This document shows positions 9,043-17,880 of a stretch of DNA of 64,000 nt, one piece after another. The notes under the pieces are model-generated. The model was not told the origin of the DNA, did not search any database, and saw only the letters and a list, made by a program, of their open reading frames with translations. Position 1 is the stretch's first letter, and every line of letters starts with the position of its first letter. The position numbers and the translations under genes were made by a program. The stretch comes from VYFG01 sp965213885 (lineage in GTDB: Bacteria > Pseudomonadota > Gammaproteobacteria > Arenicellales > Poriferihabitantaceae), in the NCBI GenBank assembly GCA_965213885.1, contig OZ243919.1, positions 1,674,001-1,738,000 of the forward strand, written 5' to 3'.

Positions 9043-9351
9043 GATCCGTCTGCGGAGCATGATGGGGCCATCCGGTATCCAGGTTGCTGCCTGCTGCGGG
9101 TACAAAATAATGAGACTGGCCGAGACGGATACCATGGGGCAGAGGGGTATGGCGACCGAGTCCATCCGGCTTGTATTTCCTACGGAGCATGGGTGATCGG
9201 CGTAGTGCGGCTCCAACAGACAATCACGTCATCACAATGTACGGCGCAGGCAACCCTGCGGCCTGACAATGCGGCAGGATTTTCTGTTGATTTACCCCAT
9301 TTCCTGATCTTCGGCAATCAATGACCACCGACACGGAAAGGCAGTCCCTTT
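9043..9351. other. Intergenic region between convergent pdxA-like gene and tsaB
   Basis: About 309 bases between the ends of two convergent genes. Short weak stems occur near 9240-9280, but I see no convincing terminator, RNA gene or conserved protein. Confidence 0.4.
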
Positions 9352-10041
9352 TCAGGGTCCCGACCTGTCGGCGCCACCGGGCATTTCATCCGCCACCCGG
9401 TTACGCACGTAGGCGACCTCCAGTCCAAGCGGCGAGACCCGTTCTGCCGGACCGACCGATGCGGCAAGCCGGGCAATCTGCAGCGCCTCGGGCTGGAGTT
9501 CGCCCCGGATTTCCAGGGGACCGCCCGCCAGCCTGACCGGCATGGCATCCGGATAGGACGACCAGCCGCCTCCGACGCCGATCGGCAGGTCCGGCAGCGA
9601 CAGCGATGCCAACTCCGACCCGATCCGGCACGGATCATCCACGTGTGGATGAACGATGCATCTGCCTGCCCGGTAAACGCCCCAATAGACCTGGTTCATC
9701 CTGGCATCCAGTGCCGGTATGACCGTTTGCTGCGGGTAGAAACTGCTCAATGCGGCCAGTGAGCCGATTCCCACCACGGGCAATCCGGAAGCATAGGCCA
9801 GCCCCTGGGCGATACCGGCACCCACCCTGAGGCCAGTAAAGGAACCGGGTCCCACGTCCACGGCAATCAGGTCAAGGTCGCCCAGTGCCATCTCCCGGTT
9901 GCCGAGCAGTTCCCGGATCATGCCCAGGATCAGGCTGGAATGCCGGCCGGCAGAATCCTGAATGCGCTGCCCGTTCCCGGAACCGGTGCACAGGGCCACC
10001 GAACAGCGGGCGGTTGCGGTATCAATAGCCAGGACGTTCAC
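9352..10041 (-). CDS. tsaB: tRNA threonylcarbamoyladenosine biosynthesis protein TsaB
   Basis: A 229-residue ASKHA-fold protein starting 'MNVLAIDTATARCSVAL', with the conserved 'DVGPGSFTGLRVG' motif about residues 61-73. TsaB is the scaffold partner of TsaD (Kae1) in making the t6A37 modification of ANN-decoding tRNAs, in the cytoplasm. Its start overlaps the stop of the upstream helicase gene by four bases, so the two are translationally coupled. The same pairing with a DinG-like helicase is common in gammaproteobacteria. Confidence 0.93.
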   Translation of the reverse strand: MNVLAIDTATARCSVALCTGSGNGQRIQDSAGRHSSLILGMIRELLGNREMALGDLDLIAVDVGPGSFTGLRVGAGIAQGLAYASGLPVVGIGSLAALSSFYPQQTVIPALDARMNQVYWGVYRAGRCIVHPHVDDPCRIGSELASLSLPDLPIGVGGGWSSYPDAMPVRLAGGPLEIRGELQPEALQIARLAASVGPAERVSPLGLEVAYVRNRVADEMPGGADRSGP

Positions 10042-11996
10042 TGGAAGAACCGGGTCACATCCTCGAGGCGTTCACTGGTCGGCATCGGGGGCAAGCTCTG
10101 CAGAAACAGGGCACCGTATCGACTGGTGCGGATCCTGGGGTCGCAGATAACGAGTACGCCCCTGTCCTGTTCGGAACGGATCAGGCGTCCGGCCCCCTGC
10201 TTGAGGGCCTGGACGGCAGCGGGCACCTGGATGTCCATGAACGGATTGCCGCCCTCTTCTTCACAGGCCCTCAGCCGGCTTTTCAGGACCGGGTCCGATG
10301 GCGCGGCAAACGGCAGTCGGTCGATGATCACGCAGGAAAGCGCTTCTCCGGGCACATCAACCCCTTCCCAGAAGCTTGCGGTGCCGAACAGTACGGCGTT
10401 GCCCGATTGCCGGAAACGGTCGATGAGGTCACTGCGCGGCGCGGCACCCTGCAGCAGCAATGGCCACGGGAGCCCGTCCCTGAGTTTCGCATGGATTCGA
10501 TTCATCATTTCGTAACTGGTAAACAGGCAGAACGCCCTTCCCCGGCTGGCCTCGAGGACATCCCGGATCACGGTGGCCATCCGGTCCGGATATCCCTTGT
10601 CCCTGGGATCCGGCATCGATACCGGGAGATACAGCAGCGAACGGCTGATAAAATCGTAGGGACTGCCCCAGCGCCTCCGTGACCCGTCGATACCGAGCTG
10701 CGACGTGTAGGCGGAGAAGTCATCCCCCACGGCCAGGGTAGCCGAGGTGAATATCCAGCTCCGGACATGCTGCATCATCTCCCGGAACCGGGCATCGATC
10801 CGCAGAGGCGTGGCACGGAGTCTGAACCACTGGCGCGACCTGGACAGCCAGCGGACCAGATTGCGGTCCCGGCCGTCGACCCACTCGTCCAACAGCCCCT
10901 GCAGGTGCACGGCCCTCTGGTGACACTTGTCCAGGGCATCACCGGCCGGGGCGGCGAGCTCAAGTGACGCCCTCAGACCCTCCAGGCACAGGTTCAGCTG
11001 ATCCAGCGATCGGCGGAATGGAATTTCATCGAGCACCCCGTGGTCCAGGGTCTGCTCCCGGCTGCCCTGCAGCGCCGCGTTGACCTGCGCCACCGCCCGC
11101 GACACCGCGGGCAGCACGTCGGCAAAATTCACGGCGCTGCCCTCCTCCTGCTCGGCCACAACGACATCCCGGCACAACTCCTCCAACTGGAAACTGGACA
11201 GGGAAAATCCGAAAAAGTCCGAAGCGACCGAGGGCAGGCTGTGCGCCTCGTCGAAGATCACGGCATCGCACTGGGGCAGCAATTCCCCGAACCCGTCTTC
11301 CTTGAGCGTCCGGTCGGACAGGAACAGGTGGTGGTTGACCACGACGATGTCCCCCTGAAGCGCCTTTTGCCGCGCTTTCATCACATGGCATCCGGCATGC
11401 TCGGGACATTTCCCGCCCAGGCAGTTTTCGGACGTGGATGTGACCAGGCGCCATACCGGCGCATGCTCACCGACGCCCGGCATCTCCGCAATATCCCCTT
11501 CACGGGTTGTGGCTGCCCAACGCGCGATATCGGCAAGTGCGGGATCATCCTCTCCCGTCAGGCTGGTCTGGGACATGGCCTGCTGCAGGCGGTACCGACA
11601 AAGGTAGTTGCCGCGGCCCTTCAGCATGACCGCATTGACGCTGCGCCCCAGAATCCTGCCGACCTCGGAGATGTCACGATGGAAAATCTGGTCCTGCAGA
11701 TGTCGCGTCCCGGTCGATATCACGGCCCGCACCCCCTGCTCGATCACCGGAACCAGGTAGGCGTAGGTCTTGCCCGTCCCGGTTCCGGATTCCGCCACCA
11801 GCGTGCCCCCTTCGACCAATACACGTCCCACTTCCATCGCCATTTCCTGTTGGGCCCTGCGGGGCACGAACCGCGGCTGCTCCCTGTGAAACAGCCCGTT
11901 GTCCGACAACGCGTCGCAGTGGTACTCCGGTCCGTTCATCGGCCCGTGGAACCGCGGATGTGAAAATTCCGACAGGGAGGAGGTTCCCGGCTCCAT
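10038..11996 (-). CDS. ATP-dependent iron-sulfur helicase, DinG/YoaA family
   Basis: A 652-residue XPD-like superfamily 2 helicase. Walker A 'ESGTGTGKT' ends at about residue 77, the DEAH box is at about 249-252, and the four cluster cysteines C133, C192, C197 and C203 lie between them as expected. The late motif 'QGAGRLIRSEQDRGVL' is present near residue 595. The family unwinds DNA 5' to 3' in replication and repair; size and lack of a long N-terminal extension favour YoaA over DinG. An alternative start is the Met at residue 20, closer to the family start. Coupled with tsaB downstream. Confidence 0.9.
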   Translation of the reverse strand: MEPGTSSLSEFSHPRFHGPMNGPEYHCDALSDNGLFHREQPRFVPRRAQQEMAMEVGRVLVEGGTLVAESGTGTGKTYAYLVPVIEQGVRAVISTGTRHLQDQIFHRDISEVGRILGRSVNAVMLKGRGNYLCRYRLQQAMSQTSLTGEDDPALADIARWAATTREGDIAEMPGVGEHAPVWRLVTSTSENCLGGKCPEHAGCHVMKARQKALQGDIVVVNHHLFLSDRTLKEDGFGELLPQCDAVIFDEAHSLPSVASDFFGFSLSSFQLEELCRDVVVAEQEEGSAVNFADVLPAVSRAVAQVNAALQGSREQTLDHGVLDEIPFRRSLDQLNLCLEGLRASLELAAPAGDALDKCHQRAVHLQGLLDEWVDGRDRNLVRWLSRSRQWFRLRATPLRIDARFREMMQHVRSWIFTSATLAVGDDFSAYTSQLGIDGSRRRWGSPYDFISRSLLYLPVSMPDPRDKGYPDRMATVIRDVLEASRGRAFCLFTSYEMMNRIHAKLRDGLPWPLLLQGAAPRSDLIDRFRQSGNAVLFGTASFWEGVDVPGEALSCVIIDRLPFAAPSDPVLKSRLRACEEEGGNPFMDIQVPAAVQALKQGAGRLIRSEQDRGVLVICDPRIRTSRYGALFLQSLPPMPTSERLEDVTRFFQ

Positions 11997-12428
11997 GTCT
12001 GCACCCGGGGATCAGGGGTCAGCCTCCCGGATCCGGGGCCGATGCCCGGGCACCGCCCGGGATTCAGCAGCCGGGGCATGTCGCGTCAACGGACAGGATC
12101 TTCCGAAAGCGGACCCGCAGGCCGGCCCCCGGCAGACAGGACCGGATCTGGCAATGGCCAGTCGATGCCAATGGCCGGGTCGTCCCGACGAACGACGGCC
12201 CCGTCTCCAGAACAGTCGGGTGAGATGCATTTCCGCTCCGCTCCGGCACGCTCGCCGGGAATGCGGAGGCCGTGGGCAACTCCGGCGGGAAGATGGATCC
12301 ACCGCCCGTTCTCCCAGCCGGGGACCACGGCACATCACCGGGCACAGGCGGGTGAATCCTGGTCTCTTCAACCTGCAACAATCATTCCCGGTTTCAGGTG
12401 AACCGAATTATATAGCCGGGGAACCGTG
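11997..12428. other. Intergenic region with a gene remnant
   Basis: A 430-base stretch between the helicase start and the dnaJ stop. Apart from the rfbC-like remnant listed separately I see no intact gene. The frames that remain open here are arginine-rich products of high GC content. Confidence 0.5.
12086..12325 (-). pseudogene. Remnant of dTDP-4-dehydrorhamnose 3,5-epimerase (RfbC/RmlC), C-terminal part
   Basis: About 75 codons on the minus strand read 'ENGRWIHLPAGVAHGL' and then 'DDPAIGIDWPLPDPVLS', which match the C-terminal 'NRRxLWIPxGFAHGF' and 'DPxLGIDWPLxxPVLSxKD' motifs of RmlC as I remember them. The N-terminal half with the 'RGLHYQ' region is absent, and a stop codon lies just upstream in the same frame. 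No other dTDP-rhamnose gene is nearby. I read it as a decayed fragment. Confidence 0.55.
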
Positions 12429-13553
12429 TCAGGTCACCAGGTCGTCGAAAAACGATTTGATGCGGCTGGTCCAGTTCTCCCATCTGGGGGAATGCTGGTC
12501 GCCGCCCTTGATGAGCGACTGGTCGAGTTCTCTCAGCAATTCCTTCTGTTGCCGGGTCAGGTTCACGGGGGTCTCAACGGCAATCTTGCAGTACAGATCG
12601 CCCTGATGGCCGTTGCGGACATTGCGTACGCCCTTGCCGCGCAGCCGGAACATCCTTTCCGATTGCGTTTCCGGTGGAACCCTGATCGTCGCGCGCCCGG
12701 ACAATGTGGGAATTTCCACGCTGCCGCCCAGAACCATGGTGGCGAAGCTGACGGGCACCTCGCAATACAGGTTGTCGCCGTCGCGCCGGAAGAGGTCGTG
12801 CGGGGTCAACCGGACCTGCACATAGAGGTCGCCGGGCCTTGCCCCGGGGCCGCCGCTTTCGCCTTCGCCGGACAGCCGGACCTGGTCACCATCGTCGACA
12901 CCCGCGGGAATCTTGACCGACAGGGTTTTTTCATCGCGCACCATGCCCTGCCCCTGGCAATTGCCGCAAGGGTCGGTGATGACCTCTCCCCGGCCCCGGC
13001 ATTGCGGACATGTCTGCTGCACCGAAAAGAAGCCCTGCTGCATCCTGACCTGGCCCTGGCCATGGCAGGTTCCGCAGGTCCGCGGCTCTGAGCCCGGCCG
13101 GGAGCCCGAGCCGTTGCAGGCCGCACAATCCGACATGCGCGGGACCCGGATCTTCTTTTCCGTCCCCTGGACCGCCGCCTCCAGGCTCAGCTCGAGGCTG
13201 TAACGCAGGTCCGCGCCCCGGCTCTGGCGCCTGCCGCCTCCGCCGCCCCCGAAGATGTCGCCGAAAATGTCGCCGAAAATGTCGCCCACGCCCTCGCTGA
13301 AGCCGCCCCCTCCCATGCCGGCGGCATTCTCCACACCGGCATGTCCGAACTGGTCGTAGGCGGCCCGTTTCTGTGTATCGGACAGGACTTCGTAGGCCTC
13401 CTTGGCCTCCTTGAATCGGGCCTCCGCCTGGGCATCGCCCTGGTTGCGGTCGGGATGGTATTTCATCGCCAAACGCCGATAGGCCTTCTTCAGCTCATCG
13501 TCACCGGCGTTGCGATTGACGCCGAGAACCTGGTAGTAGTCTCTTTTCGACAT
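12429..13553 (-). CDS. dnaJ: Chaperone protein DnaJ
   Basis: A 374-residue Hsp40. The start at 13553 gives the canonical 'MSKRDYYQVLGVNRN'; a longer frame adds 18 unconserved residues. HPD is at residues 33-35 of the J domain, followed by a Gly/Phe linker with repeated 'GDIF' units. Then come four CxxCxGxG zinc motifs ('CAACNGSG', 'CGTCHGQG', 'CPQCRGRG', 'CGNCQGQG') and the substrate-binding C-terminal domains. It stimulates DnaK ATPase and delivers unfolded clients. It lies 137 bases downstream of dnaK, with a strong hairpin between. Confidence 0.97.
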   Translation of the reverse strand: MSKRDYYQVLGVNRNAGDDELKKAYRRLAMKYHPDRNQGDAQAEARFKEAKEAYEVLSDTQKRAAYDQFGHAGVENAAGMGGGGFSEGVGDIFGDIFGDIFGGGGGGRRQSRGADLRYSLELSLEAAVQGTEKKIRVPRMSDCAACNGSGSRPGSEPRTCGTCHGQGQVRMQQGFFSVQQTCPQCRGRGEVITDPCGNCQGQGMVRDEKTLSVKIPAGVDDGDQVRLSGEGESGGPGARPGDLYVQVRLTPHDLFRRDGDNLYCEVPVSFATMVLGGSVEIPTLSGRATIRVPPETQSERMFRLRGKGVRNVRNGHQGDLYCKIAVETPVNLTRQQKELLRELDQSLIKGGDQHSPRWENWTSRIKSFFDDLVT

Positions 13554-13577
13554 CTTGTTCTTGTACCCGACAGGAAA

Positions 13578-13600
13578 GGCGGGACCTCTCAGGTCCCGCC
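13578..13600 (-). terminator. Perfect hairpin between dnaK and dnaJ
   Basis: GGCGGGACCT (13578-13587) pairs perfectly with AGGTCCCGCC (13591-13600) around a three-base loop. On the minus strand it follows dnaK and precedes the dnaJ start by about 25 bases. With only a short weak T-stretch after it, it probably attenuates read-through or protects the dnaK message, lowering dnaJ expression relative to dnaK. Confidence 0.65.
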
Positions 13601-13690
13601 CCACCACCCCGTCACGTCACCATGCCGCCCAGCGGGGTCATTCGGACCGTGGGGCCATGCGCGTCGCGCGGGGACGACAGGAACGTTACT

Positions 13691-15625
13691 TCAGGATTTC
13701 TTGTCGTCGTCCACCTCTTCGAACTCGGCATCCACGACATCATCGTCGGACGCCGTGCCGTCGCCGCCTGCTCCGGCGGCATCGCCAGCGGAACCTTCCG
13801 GCTCCGCGCCCTGGGCATATAGCTGTTCGGCCATCTTGTGGCTGGCCTGGGTCAACGCTTCGGTTCTGCTGACAATCGCATCCCTGTCATCGCCCTTGAC
13901 GGCTTCCTCCAGTTCGGCAATCGCCGCCTCGATCCCGGACTTCTCATCCGCATCCAGGTTGTCCCCGAGTTCGCTCATGGATTTCGTCACACCATGGATC
14001 ATCGCCTCGGCCTGGTTGCGGGCATCCACCAGCTCCCGCGCCTTGCGGTCCTCATCGGCATGCTCCTCGGCATCCCGGACCATGCGTTCGATCTCCTCTT
14101 CGGAAAGACCGGAACTGGACTTGATGACAATCTTGTTCTCCTTGCCCGTCGCCTTGTCCCTGGCGGAGACATGGAGGATACCGTTGGCATCGATATCAAG
14201 CGTCACCTCGATCTGGGGCACGCCCCTGGGCGCGGGGGGGATCTCCGTGAGATCGAAGCGCCCCAGGGACTTGTTGCCGCTGGCCATTTCCCGCTCACCC
14301 TGCAGGACATGCACGGTCACTGCACTTTGGTTGTCAGCTGCGGTGGAGAACACCTGGGCGACCTTGGTGGGAATGGTGGTGTTTTTCTCGATCAGCTTGG
14401 TCATGACCTCTCCGTAGGTCTCGATGCCGAGCGACAGGGGGGTCACGTCCAGCAGCAGGACGTCCTTCACGTCACCGCCCAGGACCCCGCCCTGTATCGC
14501 CGCACCAACCGCCACGGCCTCGTCGGGGTTCATATCCTTGCGCGGCTCCTTGCCGAAGAAATCCTTCACCACTTCCTGGACCTTGGGCATCCGGGTTTGT
14601 CCGCCCACCAGAATCACGTCGTTGATGTCCGATGCACCAAGACCTGCATCCTTGAGGGCGGTCCGGCAGGGCTCCAGCGTCTTTTGCAGCAGTTCATCCA
14701 CCAGGGATTCCAGCTTGGCCCTGGAGATCTTGAGGTTGAGATGCTTCGGACCACTGGCATCGGCGGTGATGTAGGGCAGATTGATCTCGGTCTGGGTGCT
14801 GGAAGACAGTTCGATCTTGGCTTTTTCCGCGGCTTCCTTCAGTCGCTGCATGGCCAGCGGGTCGCCCCGGAGATCCATCCCCTGCTCCTTCTTGAAGTTG
14901 TCTGCCAAGTAGTCAATCAGGCGGCGGTCGAAATCCTCGCCGCCGAGAAAGGTGTCGCCGTTGGTGGAAAGCACCTCGAACTGGTGTTCGCCCTCGACTT
15001 CCGCGATCTCGATCACGGACACGTCGAACGTGCCGCCGCCGAGATCGTAGACCACGATCTTCCGATCGCCCTTGGCCTTGTCCATGCCGTAGGCGAGGGC
15101 CGCTGCGGTCGGTTCGTTGATGATGCGCCTGACGTCGAGGCCCGCGATCTTGCCGGCATCCTTGGTGGCCTGCCGCTGGGAGTCATTGAAGTAGGCCGGT
15201 ACCGTGATCACCGCTTCGGTGATTTCCTCCCCGAGATAATCCTCGGCGGTCTTTTTCATTTTCTGGAGAATCCGGGCGGAGACTTCCGGAGCGGCCATCT
15301 GCTTGCCGCCGACCTCGACCCAGGCATCGCCGTTCTTGGCCTTGACGATCTTGTAGGGCATGAGATCGATATCGAGCTGCACCACATCCTCGTCGAAGCG
15401 TCGGCCGATCAGCCGCTTGACTGCGAAGACCGTATTGTCCGGGTTGGTGACCGACTGCCTTTTTGCGGACTGCCCCACCAGGACCTCGCTGTCCTTGGTG
15501 AAGGCGACGACGGAAGGGGTGGTGCGGTCACCTTCACTGTTCTCGATGACCTTGGGCGTGCCACCCTCCATCACCGCCACGCAGGAATTGGTTGTACCGA
15601 GGTCGATACCGATGATCTTAGCCAT
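13691..15625 (-). CDS. dnaK: Chaperone protein DnaK (Hsp70)
   Basis: A 644-residue Hsp70 of standard length. It begins 'MAKIIGIDLGTTNSC', contains the phosphate motif 'VVYDLGGGTFDVS' about residues 190-205, the interdomain linker 'DVLLLDVTPLSLG' about residue 387, and ends with an acidic tail 'DAEFEEVDDDKKS'. It binds exposed hydrophobic segments in an ATP cycle with DnaJ and GrpE. The order grpE-dnaK-dnaJ on one strand is the classic heat-shock cluster. A likely sigma-32 promoter lies just upstream. A long open frame on the opposite strand is a by-product of codon bias. Confidence 0.98.
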   Translation of the reverse strand: MAKIIGIDLGTTNSCVAVMEGGTPKVIENSEGDRTTPSVVAFTKDSEVLVGQSAKRQSVTNPDNTVFAVKRLIGRRFDEDVVQLDIDLMPYKIVKAKNGDAWVEVGGKQMAAPEVSARILQKMKKTAEDYLGEEITEAVITVPAYFNDSQRQATKDAGKIAGLDVRRIINEPTAAALAYGMDKAKGDRKIVVYDLGGGTFDVSVIEIAEVEGEHQFEVLSTNGDTFLGGEDFDRRLIDYLADNFKKEQGMDLRGDPLAMQRLKEAAEKAKIELSSSTQTEINLPYITADASGPKHLNLKISRAKLESLVDELLQKTLEPCRTALKDAGLGASDINDVILVGGQTRMPKVQEVVKDFFGKEPRKDMNPDEAVAVGAAIQGGVLGGDVKDVLLLDVTPLSLGIETYGEVMTKLIEKNTTIPTKVAQVFSTAADNQSAVTVHVLQGEREMASGNKSLGRFDLTEIPPAPRGVPQIEVTLDIDANGILHVSARDKATGKENKIVIKSSSGLSEEEIERMVRDAEEHADEDRKARELVDARNQAEAMIHGVTKSMSELGDNLDADEKSGIEAAIAELEEAVKGDDRDAIVSRTEALTQASHKMAEQLYAQGAEPEGSAGDAAGAGGDGTASDDDVVDAEFEEVDDDKKS

Positions 15626-15675
15626 TGTGAGTTGGTCCTCTGATTATGCTTTCAATAGATCTGTTCGATTCAGAA

Positions 15676-15703
15676 ATATGCGGATAACCCTTCTGAATAC
15701 AAG
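15676..15703 (-). promoter_or_regulatory. Possible heat-shock promoter of dnaK
   Basis: On the minus strand CTTGTAT (15697-15703), 13 bases, then CCGCATAT (15676-15683) resembles the sigma-32 consensus CTTGAAA-N13-17-CCCCATNT, though less closely than the grpE promoter. A perfect inverted repeat, ATTCAGAA (15668-15675) with TTCTGAAT (15691-15698), flanks the -10 region. Confidence 0.45.
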
Positions 15704-15723
15704 GTTTTGGTGGAGGGGCAGGA

Positions 15724-16401
15724 TCAGCTCGCCACCACCACCATGGCCGGGCGAAGCAGCCGGTCCTTGAGCAGGAAGCCTTTCTGCATGACGCTGATGA
15801 TGTGATCCGGGGGAATGTCTTCAGATGCGACCATGCTGACGGCCTGGTGGTGGTCCGGATTGAACTTCACGCCCGGGCCGGCCTCGACCTCCACCACCGA
15901 GAACTTGGAAAGCACGGTTTCCAGCTGCTTCAGGGTCAGTTCCAGGCCCTCCTTCATCCGGGTCACGGCCTCACCCACGGCCTCGTCCAGTTCGACCTGG
16001 GTTGCCTGCTCCATGCTGTCCTTCACCGGCAGCAGTTCCTGGGCGAACACTTCGATCGCATACTTCCGGGCTGCCTGGATTTCCTTCTGGCTGCGGCGGC
16101 GGACATTTTCCATTTCCGCCTGCGCCCGCAAAAAGCCGTCCTTCATCTCCTGGAGCTGCTCCCTGGCTTCCACCAGGGCGGCGGCCAGGTCCGCATCGTC
16201 TTCCGGTGCGTCTTGTGGCGCGTCTTGTGGTGCGTCTGTCGGCGCGTCCTCTGCCTGACCAGCCCGGTGATCGGCAGCCGCACCGGCCTCGGATGCATCG
16301 TGGGCGGGTTTCTCACCTTCCTGAGCCTGTTTCGAATCAGGGGACCGTCCCTTGCCCTTGGAACCCGGGGAGGTCCTGGAGTCTGCTTGCTTGGCTGTCA
16401 T
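15724..16401 (-). CDS. grpE: Nucleotide exchange factor GrpE
   Basis: A 225-residue protein. The first about 70 residues are a charged, low-complexity extension with near-tandem 'DAPQDAPQDAPED' units. The long coiled coil follows ('LVEAREQLQEMKDGFLRAQAEMENVRRR'), then the beta-wing domain with 'KFNPDHHQAVSMV' and 'LLKDRLLRPAMVVV'. GrpE releases ADP from DnaK. The N-terminal repeats are encoded by imperfect 12-base DNA repeats at about 16205-16245 and may vary in number between strains. It is 98 bases upstream of dnaK in the same direction. Confidence 0.95.
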   Translation of the reverse strand: MTAKQADSRTSPGSKGKGRSPDSKQAQEGEKPAHDASEAGAAADHRAGQAEDAPTDAPQDAPQDAPEDDADLAAALVEAREQLQEMKDGFLRAQAEMENVRRRSQKEIQAARKYAIEVFAQELLPVKDSMEQATQVELDEAVGEAVTRMKEGLELTLKQLETVLSKFSVVEVEAGPGVKFNPDHHQAVSMVASEDIPPDHIISVMQKGFLLKDRLLRPAMVVVAS

Positions 16402-16434
16402 TGAGTTTGGAAGCTCTGGTTGTATCCTGTCGCA

Positions 16435-16463
16435 AAGTGGGGATGCGACCCGCCTGCCTCAAG
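16435..16463 (-). promoter_or_regulatory. Sigma-32-type heat-shock promoter of grpE
   Basis: On the minus strand CTTGAGG (16457-16463), 14 bases, then CCCCACTT (16435-16442). This is close to the sigma-32 consensus in both boxes and spacing and lies about 34 bases before the grpE start codon. Confidence 0.75.
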
Positions 16464-16553
16464 CGGTTTACCTGAAAAATCTTGAGGTTTTTTCGGTTAC
16501 CGGTTGATTCGCCGGCCAGCGGGGATCAGGTTCGGGGTACCGGGCCGACGGTG

Positions 16554-16886
16554 TCAGATCGAAAACGAGGATCCACAGCCGCAGGTTGCGGAGGCATTGG
16601 GATTGTTCACCAGAAACCGTGATCCGATCAGATCGTCCTTGAAATCGATTTCCGCGCCGCCGAGGTACTGCAGGCTGAGCATATCCACCAGGATTCGGAT
16701 GCCGGAATGCTCGATGGCGATATCGTCTTCCTGGGCAGACTCATCAAACTGAAACCCGTACTGGAACCCGGAACATCCCCCTCCCTGGATGTAGACACGC
16801 AACATCAGGTCGGGGTTGCCCTTGGACGAGAGGAGTTGGTTGACCCGCTCCACGGCTGTGGTACTGATTGAAAGATCGGTCTGCAT
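16554..16886 (-). CDS. erpA: Iron-sulfur cluster insertion protein ErpA (A-type carrier)
   Basis: A 110-residue A-type carrier. The three cluster-binding cysteines are C38 ('GGGCSGFQYGF'), C102 and C104 ('TCGCGSSFSI', at the extreme C terminus). The 'SLQYLGGAEIDF' and 'NPNA' stretches favour ErpA over IscA. ErpA delivers [4Fe-4S] clusters to apoenzymes such as IspG and IspH in the cytoplasm. It stands alone here, with no isc or suf genes adjacent. Confidence 0.93.
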   Translation of the reverse strand: MQTDLSISTTAVERVNQLLSSKGNPDLMLRVYIQGGGCSGFQYGFQFDESAQEDDIAIEHSGIRILVDMLSLQYLGGAEIDFKDDLIGSRFLVNNPNASATCGCGSSFSI

Positions 16887-16990
16887 GGGGTTTTACAGGG
16901 AACTTGCGCCATTCAAATATAAGTGCCCGTCCGGACGAATTCAATATCAACCGCACTCGGCGTCCCGGCCGAGCCCTCCCTGAACCGGCC

Positions 16991-17752
16991 TCAGTCCGCA
17001 GCCAGCAAATCGGCGAAGTCGGCCGCGGCCTGGCGCAGCCGGGGGACATAGTCGATGGCCGCCCCCAGTGTCATCCTGATTTCCGGCGCCTGCAGAGATA
17101 CCGTGCCGACAAGGCTCCCGCCATCGTCCCGGATCGGAACCGCAACCGCGATCATGCCCGCCACCAACTCTCCCCGGTCCGTGGAAAAGTCCTTGGCCCT
17201 GAACTCCGCCAGTTCGGACCGTAATTGTTCGGCATCAATGGTGGTCAGCGGCGTGCGGCGGTCCATCGGCAGGATGGACAGGAGCTTGCGTTGCCGCCTC
17301 CGGTCCAGGGAAGCGAGGTACATTTTTCCGCTCGCGGTGCAATGCAGCGGAACCTTCGAGCCGACCGGGAACTGGAGCCGCAGCGGCCATTTTGTCTCCA
17401 CGCGGTCGGCATACACCATACTGGACCCGTCGGGATACGCCAGATTGCAGGTTTCCCCAACGTCCTCCGAGAGACTTTCCAGAATCGCGTGCCGTTCCAT
17501 CCGGTAGGATGCGCCGGACAGTACCCCCATGGCGATATCCCTGAGTACCGGACCAGGCACGTATTTCCTGCCGTTGATATCCTTTTGCAGAAACCCCTGG
17601 CTCTCCAGCGCGGCACAAAGGCGATGCGCGGTGGATTTCGGCACATCCAGTGTTTTGCCGATCTCCAGCAAGCCGGTCGCCCGGTCCGCCTGGGCAACGA
17701 ACCGTATCAGTGCCAGCACTCGCTGGATGGTGGAACCGCGCTGTCTCGTCAT
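16991..17752 (-). CDS. IclR-family transcriptional regulator
   Basis: A 253-residue protein with an N-terminal winged helix (about residues 5-65: 'STIQRVLALIRFVAQADR', 'TLDVPKSTAHRLCAALESQGFL') and a C-terminal GAF-like effector domain with the usual 'SGKMYLA' and 'DRGELVAGMIAVAVPI' motifs. It diverges from the GMC oxidoreductase gene across a 128-base region that carries a perfect inverted repeat at the expected operator position. By context it controls the oxidoreductase/TRAP/dehydrogenase cluster, and the ligand may be its substrate. The similar DHPS clusters of other bacteria also carry their own regulator. Confidence 0.9.
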   Translation of the reverse strand: MTRQRGSTIQRVLALIRFVAQADRATGLLEIGKTLDVPKSTAHRLCAALESQGFLQKDINGRKYVPGPVLRDIAMGVLSGASYRMERHAILESLSEDVGETCNLAYPDGSSMVYADRVETKWPLRLQFPVGSKVPLHCTASGKMYLASLDRRRQRKLLSILPMDRRTPLTTIDAEQLRSELAEFRAKDFSTDRGELVAGMIAVAVPIRDDGGSLVGTVSLQAPEIRMTLGAAIDYVPRLRQAAADFADLLAAD

Positions 17753-17791
17753 GATCGATTACTATACAAAAATGGGTATTCAGAAACTGCT

Positions 17792-17818
17792 TTGAATATC
17801 TCTGATTTACTATATAAT
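17792..17818 (+). promoter_or_regulatory. Possible promoter for the GMC oxidoreductase cluster
   Basis: TTGAAT (17792-17797) and TATAAT (17813-17818) are separated by 15 bases. The -10 box is perfect but the spacing is short, as in promoters that need an activator. The start point would fall at the edge of the inverted repeat at 17831. Confidence 0.45.
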
Positions 17819-17830
17819 AGAATCCAACAT

Positions 17831-17851
17831 AACGGAACCAGTTGTTCCGTT
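17831..17851. promoter_or_regulatory. Candidate IclR operator
   Basis: Perfect inverted repeat AACGGAAC-N5-GTTCCGTT. The GGAAC...GTTCC core is typical for IclR-family targets (KdgR, PcaU type). It lies just downstream of the predicted start point of the GMC gene and between two divergent genes, one of which encodes an IclR protein. Confidence 0.65.
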
Positions 17852-17880
17852 TTATGCGATTTCGGGTATTCTGACTACGC

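Noticed and set aside
12012..12371. 119-codon arginine-rich frame between dinG-like and dnaJ
   Set aside because: Composition is that of a shadow frame; the overlapping rfbC-like frame explains the region better.
13838..15643. 601-codon open frame opposite dnaK
   Set aside because: Antisense frames of this length are common opposite GC-rich dnaK genes; no promoter, ribosome site or family motif supports it.
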